Shown: in pieces, positions 34,250 through 43,857 of the stretch
Layout of the letters: the number at the start of each line of letters is the position of its first letter
Position numbering within the stretch: the first letter of the stretch is position 1
From: Bradyrhizobium sp. SSBR45G
Lineage (GTDB): Bacteria > Pseudomonadota > Alphaproteobacteria > Rhizobiales > Xanthobacteraceae
Length of the DNA: 64,000 bases
Assembly: GCF_030159255.1 (NCBI RefSeq)
Contig: NZ_BSCT01000006.1
Coordinates: 124,001-188,000 of the forward strand
Reading direction: 5' to 3'
The notes under the pieces: model-generated
Seen by the model: only the letters and a program-made list of their open reading frames with translations
What the model was told of the DNA's origin: nothing
The model's database searches: none
Made by a program: the position numbers and the translations under genes

Positions 34250-35026
34250 ATGACGAAGAACATGGTGTCGCTACAAGGCCGGACGATCGTCGTCACCGGC
34301 GCCGCGCAGGGGATCGGCAAGGCAACGACAGACTTGGCCATCGAACTTGGGGCAAATGTCGTGGCCGTCGATCTCAACGGCGAGGCGCTAGGGCCGGCTT
34401 TGGCGGGCTTTCCTGCGGAGCGGGTGATGAAGGTCGTCGGCAGCGTCACCGACGCTGAGCTGGCGGCAAGCACCGTCGCAGATGCCGTCGACAGGTTCGG
34501 TTCGGTGAACGGACTGGTCAACAATGCCGGCATCATTCGCCCCGCGCTGATCGAAAAGATGAGCATGCATCAATGGCAGGAGGTCATCGACGTTCATCTC
34601 ACCGGCGCGTTCCTCTGGTTGCAGGCGGTGGGACGCCATCTGGTGCAGCGCGCGAAGGACGGCGACGCCTCGGGAGGAGCCATCGTCAACGTCTCGTCTG
34701 ACGCGGGGCGAAAGGGATCGGTGGGCCAGATCAACTATGCCGCCGCCAAGGCCGGACTGCTCGCCATGACCATGACCGCAGCCCGGGAGTGGGGCAAATA
34801 CAACATCCGGGCCAATTCGATCTGCTTTGGCGTGGTCGAAACGCCGATGACCGAGGTCGTGCGCGGCGAGAAATTCCGCGATGGTATCTTGGGGCAGATC
34901 CCGCTTGCACGCTGGGCAACACCGGACGAAGTGGTGCGGACCGTATGCTTCCTGCTCTCCGATGCGTCCTCGTACACGACAGGCCAGCACATCGGAGTCA
35001 ACGGCGGCTTCCACATCAGTCTTTGA
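34250..35026 (+). CDS. Short-chain dehydrogenase/reductase
   Basis: NAD(P)-dependent SDR of 258 residues, classical type. Coenzyme motif TGAAQGIG near residue 17 with Asp in VAVDLNGE (favouring NAD), NNAG at about 90, catalytic Ser in VNVSSDAG, and Tyr/Lys in NYAAAKAG. The C-terminal GQHIGVNGGFH is typical. It follows the MaoC gene by 57 bases and should oxidise the 3-hydroxyacyl-CoA or a ring hydroxyl. An IpdF-like role is possible but not shown. A strong terminator follows. Confidence 0.92.
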   Translation: MTKNMVSLQGRTIVVTGAAQGIGKATTDLAIELGANVVAVDLNGEALGPALAGFPAERVMKVVGSVTDAELAASTVADAVDRFGSVNGLVNNAGIIRPALIEKMSMHQWQEVIDVHLTGAFLWLQAVGRHLVQRAKDGDASGGAIVNVSSDAGRKGSVGQINYAAAKAGLLAMTMTAAREWGKYNIRANSICFGVVETPMTEVVRGEKFRDGILGQIPLARWATPDEVVRTVCFLLSDASSYTTGQHIGVNGGFHISL

Positions 35027-35094
35027 CCTTACGCCTTCGTCGCTCCCTTGGCGTCTCTGCATTCAGGGGTGCCGAAAGACGAAGGCGAAACTTG

Positions 35095-35136
35095 CGGTGG
35101 GGCGCGCACGAGACGCGACCCACCGGCTTTTTTTTC
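35095..35136 (+). terminator. Rho-independent terminator after the MaoC-SDR operon
   Basis: A 7-bp stem CGGTGGG (35095-35101) / CCCACCG (35119-35125) continues after one mismatch into an inner CGCG/CGCG stem with a 7-base loop. A run of T follows from 35128. It lies 70 bases after the SDR stop and just before the end of the convergent binding-protein gene. Confidence 0.85.
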
Positions 35137-36350
35137 TAATCCGCCGTCATCGGCTCGCCGGACAAGGTCCAACTGGTCCCATCGAAGACGGCGATGCGCA
35201 GAGTCCTGAACGGCGTGTAGTCGCCGGGCTTGGTGCCGATGGTGATGCCCGGCAGCATCATCGGCAACCGTTCGCCGTGCAGGGATGTTGCCTGCCTGAT
35301 CAGATTTTCCCGGGTCAACTGGTCGCCGCATGCCTTCAGGACGGCCTCTAGCGCGTTGACGTTCATGTAGGCGACGAGCACCGAGTAATCGTCGGGATTG
35401 ACGGACGGCGCATACTTCTTCAGGAAAATCTTATAGGCCTTGACCTCATCGTCGTCTGTCCAAGCCGGATCGCCCGGCTGCTTGAGAAATTGCGTGGTGA
35501 CCAGACCGCGGGAGGCGTCGAGGCCGGCCGGCTTCAGCACGGTCTCGACTGAGGCTGTCGAGCCACCGATGATGTGCAGCGGATGCCAGTCCAGTTCATG
35601 CACCTTGCGGATCGACTGCGCCGCGGCCTTGGCCGACGACTGTTCGATCAGCGTGTCGACGCCAGCGGATTTCAACTGAACGACCTGGGAATCGATGGTT
35701 GGGTCGGAAACTTCGTAGGACACCTGGGTAACGATCAGAGACGCCTTTGCGCCGAGTCCCGCGCGCAGACCCTTGAGATAGTCCCTCCCGAAATCGTCGT
35801 TCTGGTAGAGAACGCCGATCTTTGCCTCCGGCCTCGCTGTGAGGATGTATTTGGCCATGACGCGGCCTTCGGTCTCGAAGTCTGGATAGAGCGGAACGGT
35901 CCAGGGAAATTGATTCGGATCGTTGAAGCGGCGTCCTCCCGCCGTGATGAAGAGTTGCGGCACCTTCTTGGAGTTGAGATATTTCTGGATGGCGACATTC
36001 GGCGCGGTCCCTATCGTACCGACCTCGGCAAGGACGCCGATATCCTCGATCAACTTTCGGGATTGCTCGACGGCTTTCGGCGCACTGTAGGCGTTGTCGA
36101 GTTGGGTGAAGCTGATCTTGCGTCCATTGATCCCGCCACGCTCATTGAGCATCTCGAAATAGCCGAGCACCGCCCGTCCAGCCCCTGCGCCAAACGCGGA
36201 GGCCGGGCCGCTGAGCGGCGTCGATTGACCGAGCTTGATCTCGGTGTCGCTGGCTCCCGGATCATAAGTCTTCTGGGCATGCGCGGCAGAGAGCGACAGG
36301 AGAGTGGCTGCGATTAGAGAGCACGATGTCAGGACCGATGCGCGGCTCAA
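35136..36350 (-). CDS. ABC transporter substrate-binding protein (LivK type 1, second copy)
   Basis: 404-residue periplasmic binding protein with a signal peptide of about 25 residues ending at AHA-QK. KLGQSTPLSGPASAFGAG, GGINGRKISFTQLDNAYSAPKAVEQ and GVLYQNDDFGRDYLKGL align position by position with the protein at 5078-6307, so the two are paralogs. It starts at TTG 36350, with GGAGG 7 bases upstream. It lies 37 bases downstream of the acyl-CoA dehydrogenase in the same unit. No permease or ATPase is encoded here. Confidence 0.9.
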   Translation of the reverse strand: MSRASVLTSCSLIAATLLSLSAAHAQKTYDPGASDTEIKLGQSTPLSGPASAFGAGAGRAVLGYFEMLNERGGINGRKISFTQLDNAYSAPKAVEQSRKLIEDIGVLAEVGTIGTAPNVAIQKYLNSKKVPQLFITAGGRRFNDPNQFPWTVPLYPDFETEGRVMAKYILTARPEAKIGVLYQNDDFGRDYLKGLRAGLGAKASLIVTQVSYEVSDPTIDSQVVQLKSAGVDTLIEQSSAKAAAQSIRKVHELDWHPLHIIGGSTASVETVLKPAGLDASRGLVTTQFLKQPGDPAWTDDDEVKAYKIFLKKYAPSVNPDDYSVLVAYMNVNALEAVLKACGDQLTRENLIRQATSLHGERLPMMLPGITIGTKPGDYTPFRTLRIAVFDGTSWTLSGEPMTAD

Positions 36351-36387
36351 GGGTGTTCCTCCAGGTCTGCGTTTCTTGATTTGGCGA

Positions 36388-37527
36388 CTATCGAAGCAGT
36401 TCGCGCGCGATCACGAGGCGCTGGATCTGGTTCGTTCCCTCGAAGATCTGGGTCAGCTTGGCATCACGCATCATCCGCTCGACCGGATAATCCATGGTGT
36501 AGCCATAGCCGCCGAAGACCTGCACCGCGTCGGTCGTCACCTTCATTGCCATGTCGCTGCTGAAGCACTTGGCCATGCTCGCGAGCAGGTTGAGGCGTTT
36601 CCAGTCGCCGGCGTCTCCGGCGCGGGCGCATTCGTAGACGAGCGCACGTGCCGCCTCGATCTGCATGGCCATGTCGGCCAGGATGAACTGGACGCCCTGG
36701 AATTCGGAGATGCTCTTCTTGAACTGCTTTCGCTCCTTGGCGTAGGCGAGGCTCGCTTCGAACGCGCCTTGCGCGAGGCCGACGCATTGGGCGCCGATCG
36801 TCGGCCGATTGAGGTCGAGCGCGCGCATCGAGGCTTTGAAGCCCTTGCCTTCCTCGCCGACGAGGTTTTCGGCAGGTACGCGGACGTTGTCCAGGAAGAT
36901 CGGCGTATTTGGCGCCCCGCGGAAACCCATCTTGCGCTCATGGCGACCGAAGCTGATGCCGGGCATCTTCTTCGGCTCGAGAATGAATGCGCTGATGCCG
37001 TCCGAGCCGGGGCTATCGCTGGTGCGTGCCATCAGGACGATGTAGTCGGCGGCGACGCCGTAGCTGCACCACTGTTTCCTGCCGTTGATGACGTAGCTGT
37101 CGCCGTCCTTGCGCGCCCGCGTATTGAGGGCCGAGACATCGGATCCCGCCTGAGGCTCGGAGATGGCGATAGCCGTGACGATTCCGCCCTCGGCAATGAT
37201 CGGCAGAAATCGCTTGCGCTGCTCTTCCGAGCCGAAGTGCAGCAGCGGCATGATGAACATGGTGTTGAGGCCGGCAATCGACGCGCAGGCCGGCGAGACC
37301 TTCGAGATCTCCTCACGTGCGATGCACATCATGGTGAGATTGCCGTTGGGACCGCCGTACTGCTCGGGCACCCAGAGCTGCATCAGCCCCATTTCACCAA
37401 AAATCTTGACGATCTCCTCGGGGAAGCGATCGGTCTCGTCGATCTCGGACGCGATCGGGGCCACATGCCTGGCAACGACTTTCTGCACGCTGTCGCGAAA
37501 GGCGACCTGCTCCTCGGTGAAGGTCAC
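36388..37527 (-). CDS. Acyl-CoA dehydrogenase (short/branched-chain type)
   Basis: 379-residue FAD enzyme, complete. [57 protein letters not shown] and [22 protein letters not shown] are canonical. The catalytic Glu is in [19 protein letters not shown] near residue 363, unlike the paired ACADs at 28151-30504. This is the form found in butyryl-, cyclohexanecarboxyl- and glutaryl-type dehydrogenases. It starts at GTG 37527, with GGGAG upstream. First gene after the site-F promoter. It could introduce double bonds in a ring or in the dehydroadipyl part of the pathway. Confidence 0.92.
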   Translation of the reverse strand: MTFTEEQVAFRDSVQKVVARHVAPIASEIDETDRFPEEIVKIFGEMGLMQLWVPEQYGGPNGNLTMMCIAREEISKVSPACASIAGLNTMFIMPLLHFGSEEQRKRFLPIIAEGGIVTAIAISEPQAGSDVSALNTRARKDGDSYVINGRKQWCSYGVAADYIVLMARTSDSPGSDGISAFILEPKKMPGISFGRHERKMGFRGAPNTPIFLDNVRVPAENLVGEEGKGFKASMRALDLNRPTIGAQCVGLAQGAFEASLAYAKERKQFKKSISEFQGVQFILADMAMQIEAARALVYECARAGDAGDWKRLNLLASMAKCFSSDMAMKVTTDAVQVFGGYGYTMDYPVERMMRDAKLTQIFEGTNQIQRLVIARELLR

Positions 37528-37555
37528 GATAGCGGTTCTCCCTCAGGTTAAACTC

Positions 37556-37596
37556 AATGGTTGGACCAATATATCCACCAGACGTCATTATGACAA
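37556..37596 (-). promoter_or_regulatory. Promoter with GntR-type operator (site F)
   Basis: Operator-like site AATGGT-TGG-ACCAAT at 37556-37570 (11 of 12 matches). Reading the minus strand: -35 TTGTCA (37596-37591), 17-base spacer, -10 TATATT (37573-37568), overlapping the site. The acyl-CoA dehydrogenase start is 28 bases away. This is the best -10 of the set. Confidence 0.75.
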
Positions 37597-37832
37597 GTCG
37601 GACCGTGGAGCGGACGCTTGGGGCTCGGCAGGTTGTGCCGTAGCGACGCGTCCCCGCCCGCAAGAAGCTCAGTAGACCCGAGTCACCGCAAACGGCGCCA
37701 GACCCATGCCGGCGATTGTCGCGGGGGCACGTCAATATCCTAAGCCGAGCGTACACATCAGCGCGGAGAGGCGCAGCCACCGCAATCTGAGCAACCGGCA
37801 CGGCAATGGTCGCTCCGAAAGTGATCTGCGGC

Positions 37833-39383
37833 TCAGCGGCTCAGGGTGGCAATCACTGCTTTGGAGCCCTGTATTGCGGAGCGCCTGTGGTAGAGGTTGA
37901 GCGCACGCGCGCCGCCGAGCTCTTCGCCGCCTCCAGCGCGCCCTGGGCCGCCATGCAGGGATTGAGGCATGACGTTTCCGTGGCCTGTGTGAGCCTCGGC
38001 GACGTCCGGACTGACGACGTGAACACGGCCGTGGCTGTCTGCGAGCTCGGTCGCAAGACACGACAGTCTGGTCACGTTGGAGCCATACAAAGAAACGACC
38101 AGGGAGCCTTGCCCTCTCCGCACAAGGCTCAAGGCGTGAGCCTCGTCTCGGTAAGGTATCAAGGTCGCCACCGGTCCGAACACCTCGAGCTCATGCACGA
38201 GATTGGCCGCGTCCGCATCGCCTGAGCCTAGCAAGGTCGGGCCGACGCAGCATGCCACGGCCGGATCGACATCGATCAGCTCGTGAGTCTCTCCGTCGTA
38301 CAGCACCTTGGCTTCCTGGCGCAAACGATCAAGCCCGTGGCGCACAGCAGCAAGTTGGGTTCGGCTGACAAGCGCGCCCATCCGTACCGAAGCGTTGCGG
38401 GGATTGCCAACAGTAATCTTGCTCAATCGTTGCGAAATGGCGTCAGCCGCGGGCTTATATTGCCGCTCTGGCACAAAAATGCGACGAATCGCCGTGCATT
38501 TCTGTCCCGACTTCTGGGTCATCTCCCGAACGACCTCCTTGACCAGAAGATCGAATGCGGCATCTCCGCATGCGCCTCCTTCGGCGAGGACGGCGGAATT
38601 GACGCTGTCCGCCTCGACGTTGATCCGGACCGACCGCTCTGAGATTGCCGGATGCAAGCGAATGACAGACGCAGTCTCCGCCGATCCCGTGAAAGAGACG
38701 ATATCGAACGGATCGACTGCGTCCAGGAGCCCTGTAGATCCACCGCAAATGATCGAGAGCGCTCCCGGCGGGAGGATATTGGCTTCAACGACGTCCTTCA
38801 CCATCACCTGTGCGAGCCATGCCGTCGCGGTGGCCGGCTTCACGACGACGGGGACGCCTGAGAGAAGGGCGGGAGCAGCCTTCTCCCACATACCCCAGGC
38901 CGGAAAGTTGAACGCATTGATGAGGAGAGCGAGTCCCCGTGTTGGCACGAGGATGTGACGGCTCTGGAAGGTCGCATCTTTGGCGAGCGAGGCAGCGTCC
39001 CCATCAAGCAGAAATCTTTCATCACCGAGGGATGCTGCCAGCTTCGCATAGGTCGAGACCGTGTAGATCGCTCCATCGATGTCAATTGCCGAATCGCTTC
39101 TTACCGTGCCGCTGTTGGCTTGTGCGATCTCGTAATATGCGTCTCGATTGCGCTGAAGCGTATTGACGATGCCTTCGAGCAATCCGCCGCGTTCGCGATA
39201 GGTGAGGCTGCGCAGTGCGGCGGCACCGGTGTCGCGGGCAAATTGAAAGCCGTCAGCGACGTCAAGTCCAGTATTGCTGACCCGCGCAAGCTCGGTACCC
39301 CGGATCGGATCGTACAGTGACGCTCCGCCTTGGCTGCCGCTCCGCCAACGTCCGCCGAGGTAACTCTGGAGAATTTCAGTCAT
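37833..39383 (-). CDS. boxD: 3,4-dehydroadipyl-CoA semialdehyde dehydrogenase (BoxD)
   Basis: Aldehyde dehydrogenase of 516 residues that oxidises the semialdehyde made by BoxC to 3,4-dehydroadipyl-CoA. The start LQSYLGGRWRSG is like PaaZ/BoxD. NAFNFPAWGMWEKAAPALLSG, FTGSAETA, NVEADSVNSAVL (catalytic Glu) and the nucleophilic Cys in KSGQKCTAIRRI are present. I chose ATG 39383: the AAGGAG site is 5 bases upstream, and the neighbouring ATG at 39386 is less well spaced. Last gene of the minus-strand boxCBAD unit, 34 bases after boxA. Confidence 0.9.
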   Translation of the reverse strand: MTEILQSYLGGRWRSGSQGGASLYDPIRGTELARVSNTGLDVADGFQFARDTGAAALRSLTYRERGGLLEGIVNTLQRNRDAYYEIAQANSGTVRSDSAIDIDGAIYTVSTYAKLAASLGDERFLLDGDAASLAKDATFQSRHILVPTRGLALLINAFNFPAWGMWEKAAPALLSGVPVVVKPATATAWLAQVMVKDVVEANILPPGALSIICGGSTGLLDAVDPFDIVSFTGSAETASVIRLHPAISERSVRINVEADSVNSAVLAEGGACGDAAFDLLVKEVVREMTQKSGQKCTAIRRIFVPERQYKPAADAISQRLSKITVGNPRNASVRMGALVSRTQLAAVRHGLDRLRQEAKVLYDGETHELIDVDPAVACCVGPTLLGSGDADAANLVHELEVFGPVATLIPYRDEAHALSLVRRGQGSLVVSLYGSNVTRLSCLATELADSHGRVHVVSPDVAEAHTGHGNVMPQSLHGGPGRAGGGEELGGARALNLYHRRSAIQGSKAVIATLSR

Positions 39384-39417
39384 CATTGCTCCTTGCTGCT
39401 CGAGCAGAGCAGGCCAA

Positions 39418-40599
39418 CTAATAGGTCTCGACGTGATAACGCCCCTCGGTACGCATCGCGTCGCGCAACTCGCGCCAGCGCAGATTGGCGGTGCGGCAGA
39501 TGTCGTCGAGCGCGGCATCGACGCCCTGTTCCATGCCCTTGAGACCGCAGACATAGATATGGGTCACGGTTGAGCAGAGCAGGGCTACCAGAGACGCTCC
39601 TTCCTGCCGGATGAGATCCTGCACATAGACCTTCTCTTCACTCGGAATGCGCGAATATGCGAAGCGCTTGCCTAGCAGGCTCTCCGGCACGTTCTGCAAT
39701 GGGCCGAAATACGGGAGGTCCTGCGGCCGCCGCGCTCCGAAGAACAGCAGCATGCGGCCAGGAGCGCTGGGCATGGATCGGCGCCGCCACTCCGTGAAGC
39801 CGCGAAACGGGGCCGAGCCGGTGCCGGTGCAGATCATGATGATGTTGGCGGAGGGATCGTTCGGCATGAGGAAGGTTGCGCCGAACGGTCCAGTCACGTT
39901 GACCTGATCGCCCTTCTTGAGATCGCTGATGTAATTCGAGCAGAGCCCATTCGGCTCGCGCTTGACGGTCAGCGCGAGATTGTTGGTGTTCGGCCGCTCG
40001 CCGTGCCGCGGGCTCGCGATGGAATAGAGCCGCACGCGGTGTGGCTTGCCTTCTTCATCCACGCCTGGAGGCACGATACCGATCGATTGACCTTCCAGAA
40101 CCGGAAACGCCACCTCGCCGAAGTCGAGGATCACGTGATGGACGTCGACATCGGAATCCTGGTGCGTAAGGCGAAAATTGCCCGTGACGGTCGCAACAGC
40201 AGCGTGGTTCCTCTGGTAAAGATTGACCGCGGGCTTGGCTGCGCTTGCGGGAGGGACGGACTTGCCGCCAACGCCAGTATGGGCCTGGTCGAGCAGGGCC
40301 AACACCTCGGAGTCGATTGCCTCGCCGTCGTCGCCGCCGGTCAGCTCCCCTTGCTTCGGCAGCTCGCCCCATGAATATTGCTCATCGAGCGAGTAGGGCG
40401 ACGTGACGATGCGCCAATTGTCGATCGAGCCGGTCGGACACGGCTGGATGCAATCCATGCACAAATTGCACTTCGTCGCATCAACCACGTAGTTGTTGTT
40501 GTCATGAGTGATCGCGTCTTCCGGACAGGTCTCTTCGCAGGTGTTGCAGCGAATGCAGATTTCCGGATCGATCAAATGCTGTTTGAGCGGCGCATTCAT
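39418..40599 (-). CDS. boxA: Benzoyl-CoA 2,3-epoxidase reductase subunit (BoxA)
   Basis: 393-residue iron-sulfur flavoprotein that passes electrons from NADPH to BoxB. The N-terminal ferredoxin domain has two [4Fe-4S] motifs: [12 protein letters not shown] and [13 protein letters not shown] linker of about 75 residues follows, then a ferredoxin-NADP reductase module with the FAD motif [10 protein letters not shown] and the NADP region [14 protein letters not shown] chose ATG 40599 ([13 protein letters not shown]). It lies 59 bases downstream of boxB. It could in principle also serve the orphan P450s, but nothing shows this. Confidence 0.95.
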   Translation of the reverse strand: MNAPLKQHLIDPEICIRCNTCEETCPEDAITHDNNNYVVDATKCNLCMDCIQPCPTGSIDNWRIVTSPYSLDEQYSWGELPKQGELTGGDDGEAIDSEVLALLDQAHTGVGGKSVPPASAAKPAVNLYQRNHAAVATVTGNFRLTHQDSDVDVHHVILDFGEVAFPVLEGQSIGIVPPGVDEEGKPHRVRLYSIASPRHGERPNTNNLALTVKREPNGLCSNYISDLKKGDQVNVTGPFGATFLMPNDPSANIIMICTGTGSAPFRGFTEWRRRSMPSAPGRMLLFFGARRPQDLPYFGPLQNVPESLLGKRFAYSRIPSEEKVYVQDLIRQEGASLVALLCSTVTHIYVCGLKGMEQGVDAALDDICRTANLRWRELRDAMRTEGRYHVETY

Positions 40600-40658
40600 G
40601 GTGGCCCGAGCAGGAAATAGGGCCGTCCGCATGGCGCGGGACGGCCGGGTTGAACGGA

Positions 40659-42107
40659 TCAAGCGGCGATCTGGACGTATTCGAAGTCGCCCGGCTTGTT
40701 GTCTATGCCAACCTTCGGCGGCGCGATCCAGCTTGCGAACTGGCCTGGCTCAAAGGCAGGCTCCATCAGCGACGCGATGAACGCGCCGTCTGAGTCCGAG
40801 GGCAGATACTCCTTGTGTGCCTTCGCCCAATCCGCGTCCGACATGATCACCCCTCGGGGCGAGACATGGACGTCGCGGAACTCGCCGATCTTGCGATGGA
40901 ATGCCACGTGCGGCAGTTCGAGACGGAACTTGATGCCTTCCTTCTCCATGATCTTGTTCCAGCGCCCGACGCCGCCGGCGCAATCCCGGCTGTAGTCGTC
41001 ACGCAGCCGCATGTTGAGCGCGGTGAGCGCGGCCTCGTCCACGTTGGAGATCCGCCCGTCGACCAGCTTCAGCACCGGGTAGGTTGCGTTCGTGAGCTGG
41101 TGATCGTCGTCAATCCTCGTCTCCTGGAAGCGGCCCTTCAGCCCGGCATTGTAGAAATTGGCCGAATTAGTCGATATCTCGGCGCCGAACAGATCCAGCG
41201 TAAGCGAGTAGTGCAGGTTGAGCTTCTTCTGGATCGTGGGCAGGTCGATGACGCCGAGCCCCCGAATCTTGGTGATGTCATGGGGATCTTGGATGCCGGC
41301 ACTCTTCATGGCTTCGCAGGTGCGCTGGATCGTGCGGCCGACACCTGTCTCGCCGACGAACATGTGATGGGCCTCTTCCGTGAGCATGAAGCGGCAGGTG
41401 CGGGACAGCGGATCGAAGCCGGATTGCGCGAGGCTTTCGAGCTGCATCTTGCCGTCACGATCAGTGAAGAAGGTGAACATGAAGAACGACAGCCAGTCGG
41501 GTGTTGTCTCATTGAATGCACCCAGCATGCGCGGACTGTTGTCGTCGCCGGAGCGGCGGCGCAGCAACTCATCGGCCTCCTCGCGCCCGTCGCGGCCGAA
41601 ATATTTGTGCAGAAGGTAGACCATCGCCCAGAGGTGTCGGCCCTCTTCGACGTTGACTTGAAACAGATTGCGCATGTCGTAGAGCGAGGGAGCGGTTGCG
41701 CCCAGGTGACGCTGCTGCTCGACGGAGGCCGGCTCGGTGTCACCCTGAATCACGATGAGGCGCCGCAGCATCGCTCGGTATTCCCCAGGCACCTCCTGCC
41801 AGGCCGATTCCCCCTTATGCTGGCCGAAGTTGACCTGCCGCCCCTCCTCCTTCGGCGCGAGCAGGATGCCCCAACGATATTCCGGCATTTTTACATAGTC
41901 GAACTTGGCCCAGCCTTTCGGGTCGACCGAGATCGCGGTCCGGAGATAGACCAGCGACTCCTGGAAGCCGGTCGGACCCATATCTTTCCACCAATCGATA
42001 TAGCCGGGATGCCAGCCTTCGAGGGCGCGCAGCACAGTCCTGTCCTCGACAAGTCCGACGTTGTTGGGAATACGGGTGGAATAGTCCACGTTGAGGTTTT
42101 CGAGCAC
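40659..42107 (-). CDS. boxB: Benzoyl-CoA 2,3-epoxidase oxygenase subunit (BoxB)
   Basis: 482-residue di-iron oxygenase that epoxidises benzoyl-CoA using O2. Iron-binding segments are visible: [16 protein letters not shown] and [17 protein letters not shown] (ExxH type), along with the strongly conserved [15 protein letters not shown] near the start. It starts at GTG 42107, with AGGAG 6 bases upstream; no ATG fits and the frame upstream belongs to boxC. It lies 35 bases after boxC. The presence of BoxB shows that benzoyl-CoA is an intermediate here. Confidence 0.95.
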   Translation of the reverse strand: MLENLNVDYSTRIPNNVGLVEDRTVLRALEGWHPGYIDWWKDMGPTGFQESLVYLRTAISVDPKGWAKFDYVKMPEYRWGILLAPKEEGRQVNFGQHKGESAWQEVPGEYRAMLRRLIVIQGDTEPASVEQQRHLGATAPSLYDMRNLFQVNVEEGRHLWAMVYLLHKYFGRDGREEADELLRRRSGDDNSPRMLGAFNETTPDWLSFFMFTFFTDRDGKMQLESLAQSGFDPLSRTCRFMLTEEAHHMFVGETGVGRTIQRTCEAMKSAGIQDPHDITKIRGLGVIDLPTIQKKLNLHYSLTLDLFGAEISTNSANFYNAGLKGRFQETRIDDDHQLTNATYPVLKLVDGRISNVDEAALTALNMRLRDDYSRDCAGGVGRWNKIMEKEGIKFRLELPHVAFHRKIGEFRDVHVSPRGVIMSDADWAKAHKEYLPSDSDGAFIASLMEPAFEPGQFASWIAPPKVGIDNKPGDFEYVQIAA

Positions 42108-42142
42108 GAACGTCTCCTTTTTGGTTGATGAAAGCGGGCGGG

Positions 42143-43834
42143 TCAGACGCGCTGCATGCTGAAGGCCGGCCGGATCCCGGTGCCGTAACGCGCAAGTGCA
42201 CCGTCTTCGCCGACCGCGTTGGGGCGTTGGAAGATCCAGTTCTGCCAAGCGGTCAAGCGAGCGAAGATCTTCGATTCCATCGTCTCTGGACCGGCAAAGC
42301 GCAGGTTCGCTTCCAGCCCGGTGAGCGCGTCCGGCGAAAAGCTCGCGCGTTCTTCCCGGAACACGCGCAGTTCGTCGCTCCAGTCGATGTCGTCGAGCGC
42401 AAAAGTTACGAGCCCGAGTGCTTCGGCCTCGTCTGCCTCGATTGGGCAGCCGGACTTCTGCTTGAGTTCGCAGATCTTGCCCGGCTCGGAGAGGAAGCGC
42501 GATTGCAGGCGTGTCAGACCGTGCGACATCGGATAGCAGCCGAAATTCGCGGCGGTGAGCTCTACCTTGGCGGACGTCCGGTTGTTGCCTTGAACCCGGC
42601 CCGCCAGCATGTATGAGCGATCAGCCGCGAAGACCAGTTCGGCCAGCGTGCCGACGAAGCAGGATCCAGGCTCGATCAGCGTGACCAACGTGCGCGAGGT
42701 CAGATCGATCCGCTTGAGCACGCGCTTCCAGTAGTGGCGTATCTCGTGAGCGTACCAATGCTCGTGGTATGCGTCGAGAAGGGCGTCATACGCGCGGACC
42801 GCGGCGGGATCACCTTCCGTCTTAAAGATGATCGTGCCGACCTCATAGGCGTTGTTGCGCAAGTGCAGGATCGCATCATCCAGCTCGCGCGCGATCTGCA
42901 TTGGCCAGAAGCGCGCGCCGAGCTCGACCGTCTCCTCGGCCGCGGACGGCGGCGTCCCGTCGGGCGCGCGGATCGTGATGGTCGCGATTCGCTGGGCAGC
43001 GTCGATGTCGAGCTTGATGTGACCGTAGTCGATGCCGTCGGCGCGAAACTTACGCTCCAGCGCGACCAGCTTCACGCCGCCCTGAGTGGGGTTTGGCCGG
43101 GGCGATTGCGCGGCGAGCTCCATGGCCGCCGCTTTCACGCGTTCTTCGAGCTTCGACGGCGAGACAAGCTCATCGATGAGTCGCCATTGTACCGCGCGGC
43201 GGCCCTTGATGCCTTCTTCGATGGTGCAAAAGACATCTGCGTGGTCGCGGCGAACCATGCGCTTGTCGATGACACGGGTGAGCCCGCCGGTGCCCGGCAA
43301 TACCGCCAGCAGCGGCACCTCCGGCAGCGACACCGCGGTCGAGCCGTCGTCGACCATAATGATGCGGTCGGTCGCCAGTGCGAGCTCGTAGCCGCCCCCT
43401 GCCGCCGTGCCATGGATGACGGTGATGAAGCGCTGGCCCGAGTGCTCGCTCGCATCCTCCATTGCGTTGCGGGTCTCGTTCGTGAACTTGCAGAAATTGA
43501 CCTTGTGCGCGTGCTCCGAGCCGGCCAGCATCCGGATGTTTGCGCCGGCGCAGAAAACCCGGTCCTTGGCCGAGCGAAGCAGCACGACCCTGACATTGGG
43601 ATGCTCGAACCGCAGCCGTGTCAGAGCGTCGGCCAACTCGATATCGACCCCGAGATCATAGGAGTTCAGCTTGAGTTGATAGCCCTCATAGAGGCCCGCA
43701 TTCTCATCGACATCCATCGCAAGCGTCGCGACTTCGCCGTCCACCGAAAGCTTCCAATGGCGGTACCGGGACGGCTCCGTCTGGAAATCGATGAAATCCT
43801 TTCCGTTCGCAAGCTTTCGGGTGATGGCCGCCAT
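42143..43834 (-). CDS. boxC: 2,3-epoxybenzoyl-CoA dihydrolase (BoxC)
   Basis: 563-residue crotonase-superfamily enzyme that opens and hydrolyses the epoxide ring to 3,4-dehydroadipyl-CoA semialdehyde and formate. The first half carries crotonase motifs FCAGANIRMLAG and IHGTAAGGGYELALATDRI. The second half has EPGSCFVGTLAELVFAADRSYML and VQGNNRTSAKVELTAANFG, typical of BoxC. The start ATG has GGGAG 5 bases upstream. It is the first gene of boxCBAD. No benzoate-CoA ligase is linked, so benzoyl-CoA may arrive from an upstream pathway rather than from benzoate. Confidence 0.95.
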   Translation of the reverse strand: MAAITRKLANGKDFIDFQTEPSRYRHWKLSVDGEVATLAMDVDENAGLYEGYQLKLNSYDLGVDIELADALTRLRFEHPNVRVVLLRSAKDRVFCAGANIRMLAGSEHAHKVNFCKFTNETRNAMEDASEHSGQRFITVIHGTAAGGGYELALATDRIIMVDDGSTAVSLPEVPLLAVLPGTGGLTRVIDKRMVRRDHADVFCTIEEGIKGRRAVQWRLIDELVSPSKLEERVKAAAMELAAQSPRPNPTQGGVKLVALERKFRADGIDYGHIKLDIDAAQRIATITIRAPDGTPPSAAEETVELGARFWPMQIARELDDAILHLRNNAYEVGTIIFKTEGDPAAVRAYDALLDAYHEHWYAHEIRHYWKRVLKRIDLTSRTLVTLIEPGSCFVGTLAELVFAADRSYMLAGRVQGNNRTSAKVELTAANFGCYPMSHGLTRLQSRFLSEPGKICELKQKSGCPIEADEAEALGLVTFALDDIDWSDELRVFREERASFSPDALTGLEANLRFAGPETMESKIFARLTAWQNWIFQRPNAVGEDGALARYGTGIRPAFSMQRV

Positions 43835-43857
43835 AGATGCTCCCTACGCATTGAATC

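Noticed and set aside
36304..42128. Plus-strand open frames of 300-440 codons opposite ACAD, boxA, boxB and boxC
   Set aside because: Same reason: mirror frames of well-supported enzymes, no family motifs, no ribosome sites.
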